23,355 nucleotides of DNA, taken from NCBI GenBank assembly GCA_023227685.1, contig JALNVG010000016.1, forward strand, positions 1 to 23,355. Reading direction: 5' to 3'. Position numbers and translations under genes: made by a program. Below the pieces are notes generated by a model. It did not search any database and was not told the DNA's origin. It saw only the letters and a list, made by a program, of their open reading frames with translations. Shown here in pieces: positions 1 through 8,350 of this stretch (positions are counted from its first letter, which is position 1; each line of letters begins with the position of its first letter). The stretch comes from Bacteroidaceae bacterium (GTDB lineage Bacteria; Bacteroidota; Bacteroidia; Bacteroidales; Bacteroidaceae).

Positions 1-1
1 A

Positions 2-40
2 AAGAATGTGTTGGAATTTGATTCTTCCTAACACATTCTT
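2..40. terminator. Candidate hairpin terminator downstream of serA
   Basis: Positions 2-12 (AAGAATGTGTT) are the exact reverse complement of 30-40. GGAA at 13-16 also pairs with TTCC at 25-28, leaving T29 bulged, so the stem is 15 bp with an 8-nt loop. Read on the minus strand the stem ends in CTTT at the window edge, so a T-tract may follow outside. It lies about 135 bp past the serA stop and could end the serC-serA transcript, or a gene entering from the left. The rest of 41-175 is AT-rich and I see no gene, RNA or promoter in it. Confidence 0.45.
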
Positions 41-175
41 ATCAAAGGTTTCTAATTTTGTATTGAATAATTGAGACAAATTTTATGACAATAGGAACAA
101 TGATAATGTTGTGACCAAGATATTATTATCATACCCGCATAATTGTTATTAAGCGTATTGCCTGTCATTATTTCT

Positions 176-1096
176 TTATTTGTTTACTCTAAATTTCTCG
201 CAACTATCTTTAAAGAATCCAACAATTTGTTTAGCAGCGGCAACACCAGCATTAATGTTAGCTTCTGCTGTTTGTGCACCCATTTTCTTTGGGGTTGAAA
301 AATAGCGGTCAGGAAATTTTTTTATAAATGTATCATTAGCATCCGGCATGATATCTGCGATGTATTTTATGTCATCGCGGTCTTCCATCAATTTAATTAA
401 TTCGCTTTCATTAATCACTTCTTTGCGGGCAGTATTTAACAATATACCGTTTTGAGGCATTTTATTTACAAGCTCATAATTGATGGAATTCTTTGTCTCA
501 GCCGTAGCTGGAATATGTAAAGAAACAATATCGCATTTCTTAAATAAATCTTCGGTGGACTTAACTGCTATTACCCCGGCTTTTTCTATCGTTTCTTTAG
601 GACAAAAAGCATCATAAGCGTAAACATTCATACCAAATCCTTTAGCTATGCGTGCTACATTACGTCCTACATTGCCAAAGGCAAGAAGACCAAGATTTTT
701 GCCCATTAATTCCGTTCCTGACTTGCCATTATAGAAATTGCGAACGGTATAGACCAATAATCCAAATACTAATTCAGCAACGGCATTTGAATTCTGCCCC
801 GGGGTATTCATTACGCACACACCATGAGTTGTTGCAGCTGCCAAATCAACATTGTCATAGCCGGCACCGGCACGAACAACGATCTTTAGATTTTTAGCGG
901 CATCAAACACTTCATTATCTATTTTATCGCTACGGATGATAAGTGCATCCGCATCTTTTACAGCATCGAGAAGTTGTGTCTTGTCCGTATACTTTTCGAG
1001 AAGAGCCATCTTATATCCAGCTTTGTCAAGTTCTGCTTTGATATCCTCAATGGCAACTTTGGCAAAAGGTTTTATTGTAGCAATTAGTACTTTCAT
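176..1096 (-). CDS. serA: D-3-phosphoglycerate dehydrogenase (short, type III-like)
   Basis: Oxidises 3-phosphoglycerate to 3-phosphohydroxypyruvate with NAD+, the first committed step of serine synthesis; cytoplasmic. The 306-residue protein has the D-2-hydroxyacid dehydrogenase layout: a split substrate-binding domain around a Rossmann fold with FGNVG at 140-144 and the ribose-binding Asp162 in VYAYDAF. The active-site Arg is probably R224 in NTARK. The C-terminal ACT regulatory domain is absent, so serine feedback through ACT is not expected. The usual catalytic His (TPHIG) is replaced by Lys in TPKKMG (268-273), as described for the type IIIK subgroup. A GTG at 1123 would add nine residues, but it falls in an inverted repeat and the ATG at 1096 opens with the family's usual MKVL(I/V)AT. 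It lies 93 bp after serC, probably co-transcribed. Identification is firm; the enzyme type is inferred from motifs. Confidence 0.95.
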   Translation of the reverse strand: MKVLIATIKPFAKVAIEDIKAELDKAGYKMALLEKYTDKTQLLDAVKDADALIIRSDKIDNEVFDAAKNLKIVVRAGAGYDNVDLAAATTHGVCVMNTPGQNSNAVAELVFGLLVYTVRNFYNGKSGTELMGKNLGLLAFGNVGRNVARIAKGFGMNVYAYDAFCPKETIEKAGVIAVKSTEDLFKKCDIVSLHIPATAETKNSINYELVNKMPQNGILLNTARKEVINESELIKLMEDRDDIKYIADIMPDANDTFIKKFPDRYFSTPKKMGAQTAEANINAGVAAAKQIVGFFKDSCEKFRVNK

Positions 1097-1113
1097 TGTA
1101 TTATTTTTTAAGA

Positions 1114-1179
1114 AATTCACCACATCTTACAACGAATATGCAAATCAATACGGCATTTTCAAGTAAATTGTGGTGAATT
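1114..1179 (-). repeat. Inverted repeat in the serC-serA spacer
   Basis: AATTCACCACA at 1114-1124 is exactly complementary to TGTGGTGAATT at 1169-1179, an 11-bp stem with a 44-nt loop filling most of the gap between serC and serA. In the serC-serA transcript the 3' arm ends about 18 nt before the serA ATG, so it could affect translation initiation, mRNA processing or differential expression. Inside the loop only a short ATGC/GCAT pairing is visible. No T-run follows, so it does not look like an intrinsic terminator. Confidence 0.5.
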
Positions 1180-1189
1180 CGATTGTTTG

Positions 1190-2260
1190 TTATTTATGAA
1201 GTTTTTCGAATTCCTGCATGCAATCAATTAAAGCTTGAATGCCTTCTTTAGGCATTGCATTGTAGCATGACGCACGGAATCCACCGACTGAACGATGTCC
1301 CTTTATACCTACCATACCCTTTTCTGTCGCAAACTTTTGGAAATCAGCTTCTAATGTCTCATAACCTTTGGCCATAACAAAACAAATATTCATACGTGAA
1401 CGGTCTTCTTTGGCTACTGTACCAACAAATAGCTTATTACGATCTATTTCAGTATAAAGCATATCTGCCTTTTCTTTGGCACGTCTTTCTATTTCTTTTA
1501 CGCCACCTTGAGCTTTTATCCATTTCAAAGTAAGTAAAGAGGTGTAAATAGCAAAAACCGGCGGTGTATTGAACATTGACCCCTTGTCTATGTGAGTCTG
1601 GTAGTTTAACATCGTGGGAATATAATGACTAACTTTACCTACTGCACTATTCTTCACAATAACAAATGTCAGTCCGGCTGGGCCAAGATTTTTTTGTGCA
1701 CCACCATAAATGCAGATGTATTTTGATACGTCTACGGGGCGAGAAAAAATATCAGAAGACATATCGGCAATCATAGGAATTGGAGAGTCCAAATCTTTTC
1801 TTAATTCTGTACCGAAAATGGTATTATTGGAAGTTATATGTAAATAGTCAGCATCTGTCGGGATGGTGAAATCTTTGGGTATAAATGAATAGTTTGAATC
1901 AGCTGATGACGCAACTTCTACGACTTCTCCAAAAGCCTTAGCTTCCTTCATAGCCTTTTTTGCCCATGTACCAGTATTTAGATAAGCGGTCTTCTTTTCC
2001 ATGAAATTATAAGGTACCATGCAAAATTGTGTGCTGGCTCCACCGCCTAAAAACAATACAGTATAGCCCTCAGGGATGTCAAGTAATTCCTTGAACAAAG
2101 CTTCAGTCTCATCCATAACTGCTTGAAAATCTTTTGAACGATGACTAATTTCTAATAAAGAAAGACCTGAACCCTTAAAATCTAAAACAGCTTTAGATGT
2201 TTCCTCTATCACCTCGCGTGGTAGGATCGAAGGTCCTGGATTGAAGTTATACTTTTTCAT
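1190..2260 (-). CDS. serC: Phosphoserine aminotransferase
   Basis: PLP enzyme that transfers the amino group of glutamate to 3-phosphohydroxypyruvate, giving phosphoserine; the same family also acts in pyridoxine synthesis in some bacteria. The 356 residues match the usual length of about 360. The start MKKYNFNPGPSILP is the conserved SerC opening and fixes the ATG at 2260. Visible sites are GGGAS (72-76, cofactor phosphate binding), W99 in the position that stacks on PLP, D166 in ADMSSD, and the Schiff-base lysine K190 in GGAQKNLGPAG. RSVGGFRASCYNA near the C-terminus is the typical substrate-phosphate loop. It is the first gene of the serC-serA unit with a good promoter match just upstream. 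No oddities; assignment is secure. Confidence 0.97.
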   Translation of the reverse strand: MKKYNFNPGPSILPREVIEETSKAVLDFKGSGLSLLEISHRSKDFQAVMDETEALFKELLDIPEGYTVLFLGGGASTQFCMVPYNFMEKKTAYLNTGTWAKKAMKEAKAFGEVVEVASSADSNYSFIPKDFTIPTDADYLHITSNNTIFGTELRKDLDSPIPMIADMSSDIFSRPVDVSKYICIYGGAQKNLGPAGLTFVIVKNSAVGKVSHYIPTMLNYQTHIDKGSMFNTPPVFAIYTSLLTLKWIKAQGGVKEIERRAKEKADMLYTEIDRNKLFVGTVAKEDRSRMNICFVMAKGYETLEADFQKFATEKGMVGIKGHRSVGGFRASCYNAMPKEGIQALIDCMQEFEKLHK

Positions 2261-2312
2261 TTGAAATTTGTAATAAGTTTAACAATATTGATAATTCTGT
2301 CTATTGACATTG

Positions 2313-2343
2313 CGAAATTACTAATTTATTTTCTTTAGACAAA
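2313..2343 (-). promoter_or_regulatory. Bacteroidota-type promoter of serC-serA
   Basis: On the minus strand a TTTG box (2343-2340) is followed after exactly 19 bp by TAATTTCG (2320-2313), one mismatch from the Bacteroides -7 consensus TAnnTTTG. Transcription would start near 2306, giving a leader of about 45 nt to the serC ATG. The spacing supports it; it is a motif match only. Nothing else is evident in the 188-bp gap 2261-2448. Confidence 0.6.
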
Positions 2344-2448
2344 TCTTTCTTTTAATAAAAAGGTTACTCATATCAGAAATCGTGTCTTTTCTAAATTTTA
2401 TGCACCTTTTATCGGAGAAAAGCACTAATTGGATAATTTTTATGTCCT

Positions 2449-3780
2449 TTATTCGGCTTCTTCTATCAAAGTTTTTAAGCCTTTTATCTTTTCTCCTTGA
2501 ATCAAACTTAACATTTGTTTGACTTTGGTTCGTCGTATCGCTACAAAAGCATAATGGTCTTTTACGTCTATTGAACCGATTTCATCATGACCGAGTTTGC
2601 CTTTTTTATACAAGAAGCCGGCAATATCAATCTTATTCAATTTGTCTTTCTTCCCTTTTCCGATGTAAATGGTGACCCATTCCGGTTTTGACGGACGAGG
2701 TGGTTGTTCGGGTAAAGTAAGTAATTCTATATTTTCGGTAATATATTCCGGTTGATTTTCTTCATCATTAAGAATAAGAAAAGAGGCACCTGAGGCTTTC
2801 CATCGGGCTGTACGCCCATTACGGTGAGTAAAAGCCTCTTTATTGACAGGCAAATGATAATGGATGATATTTTCAACTTCAGGTATGTCCAAACCTCGTG
2901 ATGCTAAATCGGTAGAGATTAAGACAGAGCAACTGCCATTACGAAATTTATATAAGGCTCTTTCTCTATCCGGTTGTTCCATTCCACCGTGAAAGCGTTC
3001 ATTATATAGTTTCTTAGCTGTAAGTAGATTACTTACACGGTCGACAGCCTCGCGATAATTACAGAAAACGATACAAGATTGTGATCCTAAAGTACAGAGT
3101 AAATTATATAAAGTGTCAATCTTGTCTTTTGTTGGCGAAAGAATCTTCATCAAATTGATGCGCGATTCCAATTCTTCGGAATCCTCAGGAAGAAAGTTTA
3201 ACTTTGTAGTCTTGTTCAATCCTGTAAATTTCGGGATTTCTTCCGAATCCGTAGCAGAGAGCAACATCCTTTTTTTTAATCCGGTGAGTTGTGATATGAT
3301 TTCGGACATTTCATCCTGAAAACCATATTCAAGAGATTTATCAAACTCATCTATAATCAAAGTTTCAATAGTTGCAGGCTTAATGGTATCCACAGAGATA
3401 TGATATGTAAGGCGACCTGGGGTACCGACAATTACAGCAGGATGATTTTCTAAAATGTTTTTTTTCTCATCGTTAGAAGAATGCCCTCCGTAGCAACAAC
3501 AGGTTTTCCATTGAGTATTCATTTGTTTGAATACTGTTTCAATTTGGATGGCAAGTTCACGTGATGGCGCCAATATCAAGACTTGCACCTCATTGGTGTC
3601 TTGTCTTAATATATTTAACAATGGCAATAAATACGCCAATGTTTTTCCTGTACCTGTTGGCGATAGTAAAATCAAATCGTTTTTTCCTGATGCTTCAGTC
3701 AAGGCGGCTTTTTGCATGGAATTAAGCTCTTTGATATTTAGATTCTCAAGGGCCAACTGAATTGTTTCGTTATTTTGCAT
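2449..3780 (-). CDS. DEAD-box-family RNA helicase, DbpA-like
   Basis: ATP-dependent RNA helicase, probably acting on rRNA during large-subunit assembly by analogy with DbpA. From the ATG at 3780 it is 443 residues. Helicase core motifs are SPTGTGKT (40-47, Walker A), APSREL (71-76), TPGR (120-123), DEFD (144-147, motif II), SAT (175-177), STDLASRGLD (289-298) and HRNGRTAR (319-326). Residues about 366-443 resemble the DbpA RNA-binding domain (IYIGKGKKDKLNKIDIAGF, then IGSIDV and KIKG), which in DbpA recognises 23S rRNA hairpin 92. Motif II has Phe for Ala in DEAD. The frame is open to 3822, but those codons are the nqr terminator hairpin, so the inner ATG is preferred. No clear promoter of its own is visible; read-through from nqr is possible. 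The family is certain; the exact rRNA target is inferred. Confidence 0.9.
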   Translation of the reverse strand: MQNNETIQLALENLNIKELNSMQKAALTEASGKNDLILLSPTGTGKTLAYLLPLLNILRQDTNEVQVLILAPSRELAIQIETVFKQMNTQWKTCCCYGGHSSNDEKKNILENHPAVIVGTPGRLTYHISVDTIKPATIETLIIDEFDKSLEYGFQDEMSEIISQLTGLKKRMLLSATDSEEIPKFTGLNKTTKLNFLPEDSEELESRINLMKILSPTKDKIDTLYNLLCTLGSQSCIVFCNYREAVDRVSNLLTAKKLYNERFHGGMEQPDRERALYKFRNGSCSVLISTDLASRGLDIPEVENIIHYHLPVNKEAFTHRNGRTARWKASGASFLILNDEENQPEYITENIELLTLPEQPPRPSKPEWVTIYIGKGKKDKLNKIDIAGFLYKKGKLGHDEIGSIDVKDHYAFVAIRRTKVKQMLSLIQGEKIKGLKTLIEEAE

Positions 3781-3792
3781 TCTATTTATTAT

Positions 3793-3831
3793 AAAAAATG
3801 TCGGTATTTGATACCAAGTCAAATACCGACA
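3793..3831 (-). terminator. Intrinsic terminator of the nqr operon
   Basis: TGTCGGTATTTG (3799-3810) and CAAATACCGACA (3820-3831) form a perfect 12-bp stem with a 9-nt loop. On the minus strand the stem is followed directly by TTTTTT (3798-3793). It begins 27 nt after the nqrF stop, the textbook layout for the end of that operon. It also occupies the upstream extension of the helicase reading frame, arguing for the helicase start at 3780. Confidence 0.88.
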
Positions 3832-3858
3832 ATGATAATTTATTTTTGGAAAATATAA

Positions 3859-5106
3859 TTAACCTCCAAAATCATCGAACAGCAAGTTTTGTTTTGGTAC
3901 ACCTAAGTCGTAAAGCATCTTTTCAACAGATTTGCTCATTGGCCCAGGACCACACATGTAATATTCAATATCTTCCGGAGTTTCGTGATTCTTCAAGTAT
4001 CTATCGTAAATTACCTGATGGATAAATCCTACATCACCTTTCCAATTATCTTCTGGTAGCGGAGCACTTAAAGCGATATGGAATGAAAAGTTTGGAAATT
4101 CTTTTTCTAATTCACGAAAATCTTCTTCATAGAAAATTTCAGCTCTTGAACGAGCGCCGTACCAATAAGATATTTTGCGATCTTTAATCTTCAGAGTCTT
4201 TAACAAATGAAGGATATGTGCACGAAGTGGAGCCATACCAGCACCACCGCCAATATAAAGCATTTCATTCTTTGTGTCAAAAATCGGATGGAATTCGCCA
4301 TAAGGTCCACTCATTATTACTTTATCACCGGGTTTCAAGCTGAAAATATATGATGAAGCAATACCAGGCATTAAATCTTGGAATCCACGTTGAGGTCTGG
4401 GTTTAAACGGTGGAGTAGCAATACGTACATTTAATGTGATAATATCACCTTCGGCCGGATAGTTTGCCATAGAGTATGCACGTACTGTTTCTTCTGTATT
4501 CTTACAGTTTAAATCATACATTCCAAATTTCTTCCAATCGGGAACAAATCTTTCATCAATATTATAATTGGCATATTTAATGTCATATTTAGGAATTTTG
4601 ATTTGTGCGTAACTACCTGGAATAAAGTCCATGTGTTCACCTTTAGGTAAAGCAACGACAAATTCCTTAATAAAAGTAGCCACATTTTTGTTAGAAACAA
4701 CTGTGCACTCCCATTCTTTTACTCCCAAAATAGACTCATTGATTTTGATCGATAAGTTGTCTTTTACTTTAACCTGACAACCTAAACGCCAATGATTTTT
4801 TTGTTCCTTATATGAAAAGTGAACTTTTTCAGTAGGCAGAATTTCTCCTCCTCCTTCTAATACTTGGCAACGGCATTGCCCGCATGAACCTTTACCACCA
4901 CATGCTGAAGATAGGTATACTTCGCTATTGGCTAATGTGGCAAGTAGTGTACCTCCACGTTCTGCGGTTATTTCTTTATCACCGTTGATTGTAATAGTAA
5001 CATTGCCCGACGGAGAGAGAAAATTCTTCGCCACAAGCAGAATGATGACGAGCAGAATGATTACTGTTAAGAAAACGGCAATGCTCGTTAATATTAATGA
5101 CGTCAT
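3859..5106 (-). CDS. nqrF: Na+-translocating NADH:quinone reductase subunit F
   Basis: Electron-entry subunit of the Na+-NQR complex: NADH gives hydride to FAD, and electrons pass to a [2Fe-2S] cluster and on into the membrane subunits. The 415 residues show one N-terminal membrane helix (about 3-27), then a ferredoxin domain with cluster ligands C69, C75, C78 and C110, and a ferredoxin-reductase domain with the FAD motif RAYSMAN (209-215), the NADH-binding GGGAGMAPLR (286-295) and CGPGPM (385-390). The C-terminus DDFGG is typical of the family. It is the last gene of nqrABCDEF, 21 bp after nqrE and followed by a strong terminator. The full set of ligands is present, so it should be active. 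Confidence 0.97.
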   Translation of the reverse strand: MTSLILTSIAVFLTVIILLVIILLVAKNFLSPSGNVTITINGDKEITAERGGTLLATLANSEVYLSSACGGKGSCGQCRCQVLEGGGEILPTEKVHFSYKEQKNHWRLGCQVKVKDNLSIKINESILGVKEWECTVVSNKNVATFIKEFVVALPKGEHMDFIPGSYAQIKIPKYDIKYANYNIDERFVPDWKKFGMYDLNCKNTEETVRAYSMANYPAEGDIITLNVRIATPPFKPRPQRGFQDLMPGIASSYIFSLKPGDKVIMSGPYGEFHPIFDTKNEMLYIGGGAGMAPLRAHILHLLKTLKIKDRKISYWYGARSRAEIFYEEDFRELEKEFPNFSFHIALSAPLPEDNWKGDVGFIHQVIYDRYLKNHETPEDIEYYMCGPGPMSKSVEKMLYDLGVPKQNLLFDDFGG

Positions 5107-5127
5107 TTTTAATATTTTTTCTTTAAT

Positions 5128-5754
5128 TTACAATTTCAATCCTGAAAAACACATAAAGGCTATTGCCATCAATCCCACGGTAATAAAAGTTATTCCTATT
5201 CCGCGTAATGGTGCGGGAACATCAGAATAGGCCATCTTCTCGCGGATAGCAGCCAACCCAACAATAGCTAGTAACCAACCGATACCAGAACCTAGGGCAT
5301 ATGCAAATGCGTCGGCCAAACTCGAAATGGCTTGTGTGTTTGAAGGATCAAGATTAATTCTTTGTTGCATAAACAATGAGCCCCCCATAATTGCACAATT
5401 CACAGCGATTAATGGGAGAAAAATACCCAATGAAGCATAAAGAGATGGGCTATAACGTTCAATTACCATTTCAACTAATTGTACGATGCCGGCAATGACA
5501 GCTATGAAAAGGATGAAACTTAAAAAACTAAGATCAACACCTGGTACTAATGCATCCGCAGCCAGAATTTTTGTCTGAAGCAAATAATTAACAGGTAGTG
5601 TAATAACAAGCACGAAAGTGACTGCAATACCTAATCCAAAAGCTGTCTTGACATTCTTCGAAACGGCTATGTACGAACACATACCGAGGAAGAAAGCAAA
5701 TATCATATTGTCTACAAATATAGAGCGGACAAATAAACTTAATAAATGTTCCAT
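5128..5754 (-). CDS. nqrE: Na+-translocating NADH:quinone reductase subunit E
   Basis: Integral membrane subunit, 208 residues with about six helices, homologous to NqrD in inverted topology. The two form the core of the Na+-NQR electron path and sodium channel. C26 (FFLGMCSY) and C120 (AVNCAIMGG) are at the positions that, with two cysteines of NqrD, hold an intramembrane iron-sulfur centre in the Vibrio enzyme. The opening MEHLLSLFVRSIFVDNMIFA is characteristic of NqrE rather than RnfA in this operon context. It starts 13 bp after nqrD. Confidence 0.96.
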   Translation of the reverse strand: MEHLLSLFVRSIFVDNMIFAFFLGMCSYIAVSKNVKTAFGLGIAVTFVLVITLPVNYLLQTKILAADALVPGVDLSFLSFILFIAVIAGIVQLVEMVIERYSPSLYASLGIFLPLIAVNCAIMGGSLFMQQRINLDPSNTQAISSLADAFAYALGSGIGWLLAIVGLAAIREKMAYSDVPAPLRGIGITFITVGLMAIAFMCFSGLKL

Positions 5755-5767
5755 AATTCTTCTTTAA

Positions 5768-6400
5768 TTATTTTTCTTGCAAGTCTTTGTTTCTACTACG
5801 TTGAAACCAGATGATACATGCAATAATGATTAGAGCCATTGGAGGCATCAACATCAATCCGTTGTTTATATATCCCATATTATAAAAAGCCTGTGGAATA
5901 ATGCGGAAGTCCAGAAGTGTGCCCGAGCCAAGCAATTCGCGGAAAAATGCAACAATGATAAGAATTTTTGCATAACCGATTCCATTTCCCAATCCATCAA
6001 GAAAAGATTCCCAAGGTGCATGTGACATAGCAAAGGCCTCAAGACGTCCCATTAAAATACAGTTCGTAATAATTAATCCGACATAAACAGATAATTGTAC
6101 GCTTACATCATAAGCTACAGCTTTCAAAATTTCACTGACGATTGTTACCAATGTAGCTACTACAACCAATTGAACTATAATACGAATTCTATTAGGTATA
6201 GTTTTTCGAATCAACGATACTACAAAATTAGAAAAAGCCGTAATAATTGCTACGGAAAGTCCCATCACAATGGCAGGTTCCATTTTGGAAGTTACAGCCA
6301 ATGCAGAACAAATACCAAGTACCTGTATGGTAATGGGGTTGTTAGGACCTAATGGAGTTGAGAATATCTCTTTATTCTGCTTAGAAAACAAACTACTCAT
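5768..6400 (-). CDS. nqrD: Na+-translocating NADH:quinone reductase subunit D
   Basis: Membrane subunit of Na+-NQR, 210 residues with six predicted helices. The NqrD/RnfE-family features LGICSALAVT and TNCILMGRLEAFA place C31 and C114 as the iron-sulfur ligands shared with NqrE. A short hydrophilic N-terminus precedes the first helix. It is preceded by AGGAGG nine nt before the ATG, fused to the nqrC stop codon, so its translation is probably coupled to nqrC. No unusual residues seen. Confidence 0.96.
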   Translation of the reverse strand: MSSLFSKQNKEIFSTPLGPNNPITIQVLGICSALAVTSKMEPAIVMGLSVAIITAFSNFVVSLIRKTIPNRIRIIVQLVVVATLVTIVSEILKAVAYDVSVQLSVYVGLIITNCILMGRLEAFAMSHAPWESFLDGLGNGIGYAKILIIVAFFRELLGSGTLLDFRIIPQAFYNMGYINNGLMLMPPMALIIIACIIWFQRSRNKDLQEK

Positions 6401-6409
6401 ATTCTATTT

Positions 6410-6417
6410 CCTCCTTA
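6410..6417 (-). promoter_or_regulatory. Strong Shine-Dalgarno of nqrD fused to nqrC stop
   Basis: On the minus strand TAAGGAGG combines the nqrC stop codon TAA (6417-6415) with AGGAGG, nine nt before the nqrD ATG. Such a full match to the anti-Shine-Dalgarno is uncommon in Bacteroidota and suggests coupled re-initiation. Confidence 0.6.
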
Positions 6418-7104
6418 TTTATTAGTTAAAAATTTATTGTATTGACCCATGCAATTTTTAATCATTGCATCAACGCCTTTCGAGGTGATCGTACCACCGG
6501 ATACACCGTCAACCTGGTAAGTTGGGTCGGTAACCTTACCATATTTTTCTACCCCCAGTGCTATTTGGTTATCTTTGAGAACTTTCTTTCCCGGGAATTC
6601 TTCTTGGAAATGAGCCGAAGCGATTTCCGCACCTAAGCCTGGAGTTTCACTTTCATCTGAAAAATACACCGCATAAACAGTGTTTTTGTCATCATTTAAT
6701 CCGATGTACCCCCAAATGGCTCCCCATAGTCCGGAACCTGATACCGGAATCACATACTTGGTCTGTCCATCAACATTACAAACATATAGCGGTAACTGAC
6801 GTTCATTTGCCGGTTTATGCATTTCTTTTGCCATGTTTATTTTGAAGCCACCTTCTTGAGCAATTACTTTGCCTTCCGTATTTAAAATCTGATCAGCTGT
6901 CACATATTTCGCATAGACTTTATCAGCCTTTTGCCCTTTTGTATCAACATTAAGAGCATGTAAAATCTGTTTCATCTTATCAAGTTCTATGTTTTTGTTC
7001 TGTGCCGGTCTCAGTGATGCTGAAGTAAAAGCCAGCGCAAATGCTACGATAACAACAATTACCGAAGCATAAATGATAGTATAAGAATTACTATTTGTAT
7101 TCAT
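6415..7104 (-). CDS. nqrC: Na+-translocating NADH:quinone reductase subunit C
   Basis: Flavoprotein subunit carrying covalently bound FMN on the outer side of the membrane. The 229 residues have one N-terminal membrane helix (about 8-30) and a C-terminal FMN-binding domain. The attachment motif is D199-G-V-S-G-G-T205, matching the ApbE target pattern Dxx(S/T)GA(T/S) except that Ala is Gly; T205 is the expected FMN site. ETPGLGAEI (153-161) is the usual loop next to it. The required flavin transferase ApbE is not encoded in the window. Spacing is 17 bp after nqrB and 14 bp before nqrD. Confidence 0.96.
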   Translation of the reverse strand: MNTNSNSYTIIYASVIVVIVAFALAFTSASLRPAQNKNIELDKMKQILHALNVDTKGQKADKVYAKYVTADQILNTEGKVIAQEGGFKINMAKEMHKPANERQLPLYVCNVDGQTKYVIPVSGSGLWGAIWGYIGLNDDKNTVYAVYFSDESETPGLGAEIASAHFQEEFPGKKVLKDNQIALGVEKYGKVTDPTYQVDGVSGGTITSKGVDAMIKNCMGQYNKFLTNK

Positions 7105-7121
7105 ATCTTTCTTCGGTTTTA

Positions 7122-8300
7122 TTAAAAGTTAGACTTAATAGCGCGTTTTTCGCGATTCTTGATATTGCTTTGTACTACACAATAATCAATTAGCGGAGCG
7201 AAAATATTCATTAGTAGAATGGCAAACATCATACCTTCGGGATAACCCGGATTTAATACTCGTATAACAATGGCCATCACACCAATTAAAAAGCCAAAAA
7301 TATACTTACCCTTTTCTGTACGGGCAGAAGTAACAGGGTCGGTTGCCATAAATACGGCACCGAAGCAGAATCCGCCTAAAACGAGATGCTCATACCAAGG
7401 CATGTTGGCCATTGCAGTATTAGGACCGATAACATTAAATATCCAAGCCATCAATCCACCCCCTACAAATACAGATAACATGGTTTTCCAACTAGCTATA
7501 CCTGTCCATAGTAAGATAATTGCACCTATCAGTATTGCTATTACGCTTGTTTCTCCTATAGAACCAGGAATTAATCCAGTAACCATATCCCACGAAAAAG
7601 GAACGTATCCGTTAGGATTGACTGTTGTTGAAGCAATACCCAAGGAAGTCGCTGCGGTTAAACCATCAACTCCATTACCTATACCGCAGATGCTACCACC
7701 ACTGACCCATACTGCATCACCCGACATCTTGGCAGGATATGCTAAAAACATAAATGCACGGGCCACAATGGCAACGTTGAATACATTCATTCCTGTTCCG
7801 CCAAAAACTTCTTTTGCGAAAATAACAGCAAAAGCTACGGCTACAGCCATGATCCATAATGGACAATCGACAGGAACTATTAAAGGTATTAATATTCCAG
7901 AAACAAGGTATCCTTCTTGAATTTCCTCTTTTTTCCATTGAGCTACAACAAATTCAATACCCAATCCCACTACATAAGAGACAATTAGTTTAGGAAGAAT
8001 TGCAAGGAAACCATAACCAAACATTTCCCAAAAACTACCAATACCCGTAGTATGAATGAAATGTTGATACCCTACATTATACATTCCAAAAAATAAAGCA
8101 GGCAAAAGGGCAATGACCACAATTGACATTATACGTTTACTGTCAATGGCGTCGTGGATATTCGTTCCCGATTTTGAGGTGTCGTTAGAGACATACAAAA
8201 AAGCTTCGAAGCCCTCGTACACCGAACGAAATGCATGGAGCTTACCCCCATCTTCAAAATTCGGTTTTATCTTATTTAGATAATTTCTTAACGCTTTCAT
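7122..8300 (-). CDS. nqrB: Na+-translocating NADH:quinone reductase subunit B
   Basis: Large membrane subunit with about ten helices. In the Vibrio enzyme it carries covalent FMN and riboflavin and contributes to Na+ translocation and quinone reduction. The 392 residues open with the conserved MKALRNYLNKIKPNFEDGGK. The flavinylation motif is D212-G-L-T-A-A-T218, with T218 the probable FMN site. CDS limits are supported by the family start and by spacing of 50 bp from nqrA and 17 bp from nqrC. A long open frame on the opposite strand (7270-7920) is a shadow of this gene. Confidence 0.96.
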   Translation of the reverse strand: MKALRNYLNKIKPNFEDGGKLHAFRSVYEGFEAFLYVSNDTSKSGTNIHDAIDSKRIMSIVVIALLPALFFGMYNVGYQHFIHTTGIGSFWEMFGYGFLAILPKLIVSYVVGLGIEFVVAQWKKEEIQEGYLVSGILIPLIVPVDCPLWIMAVAVAFAVIFAKEVFGGTGMNVFNVAIVARAFMFLAYPAKMSGDAVWVSGGSICGIGNGVDGLTAATSLGIASTTVNPNGYVPFSWDMVTGLIPGSIGETSVIAILIGAIILLWTGIASWKTMLSVFVGGGLMAWIFNVIGPNTAMANMPWYEHLVLGGFCFGAVFMATDPVTSARTEKGKYIFGFLIGVMAIVIRVLNPGYPEGMMFAILLMNIFAPLIDYCVVQSNIKNREKRAIKSNF

Positions 8301-8350
8301 TAATCTATATTCAATTTTATTATAAACAAATTATTAGTTGCCCGATAGAG

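Noticed and set aside
100..132. 8-bp inverted repeat ATGATAAT/ATTATCAT downstream of serA
   Set aside because: AT-only apart from one pair, with a 17-nt loop; expected by chance in this composition and with no following T-run.
3781..3822. Fourteen-codon N-terminal extension of the helicase
   Set aside because: These codons are mostly the nqrF terminator hairpin and T-run; the inner ATG gives a normal helicase N-terminus.
7270..7920. 216-codon open frame opposite nqrB
   Set aside because: It is antisense to well-conserved nqrB; its composition (many Pro, Thr, Ile) is what the complement of a membrane-protein gene gives. No family resemblance and no promoter.
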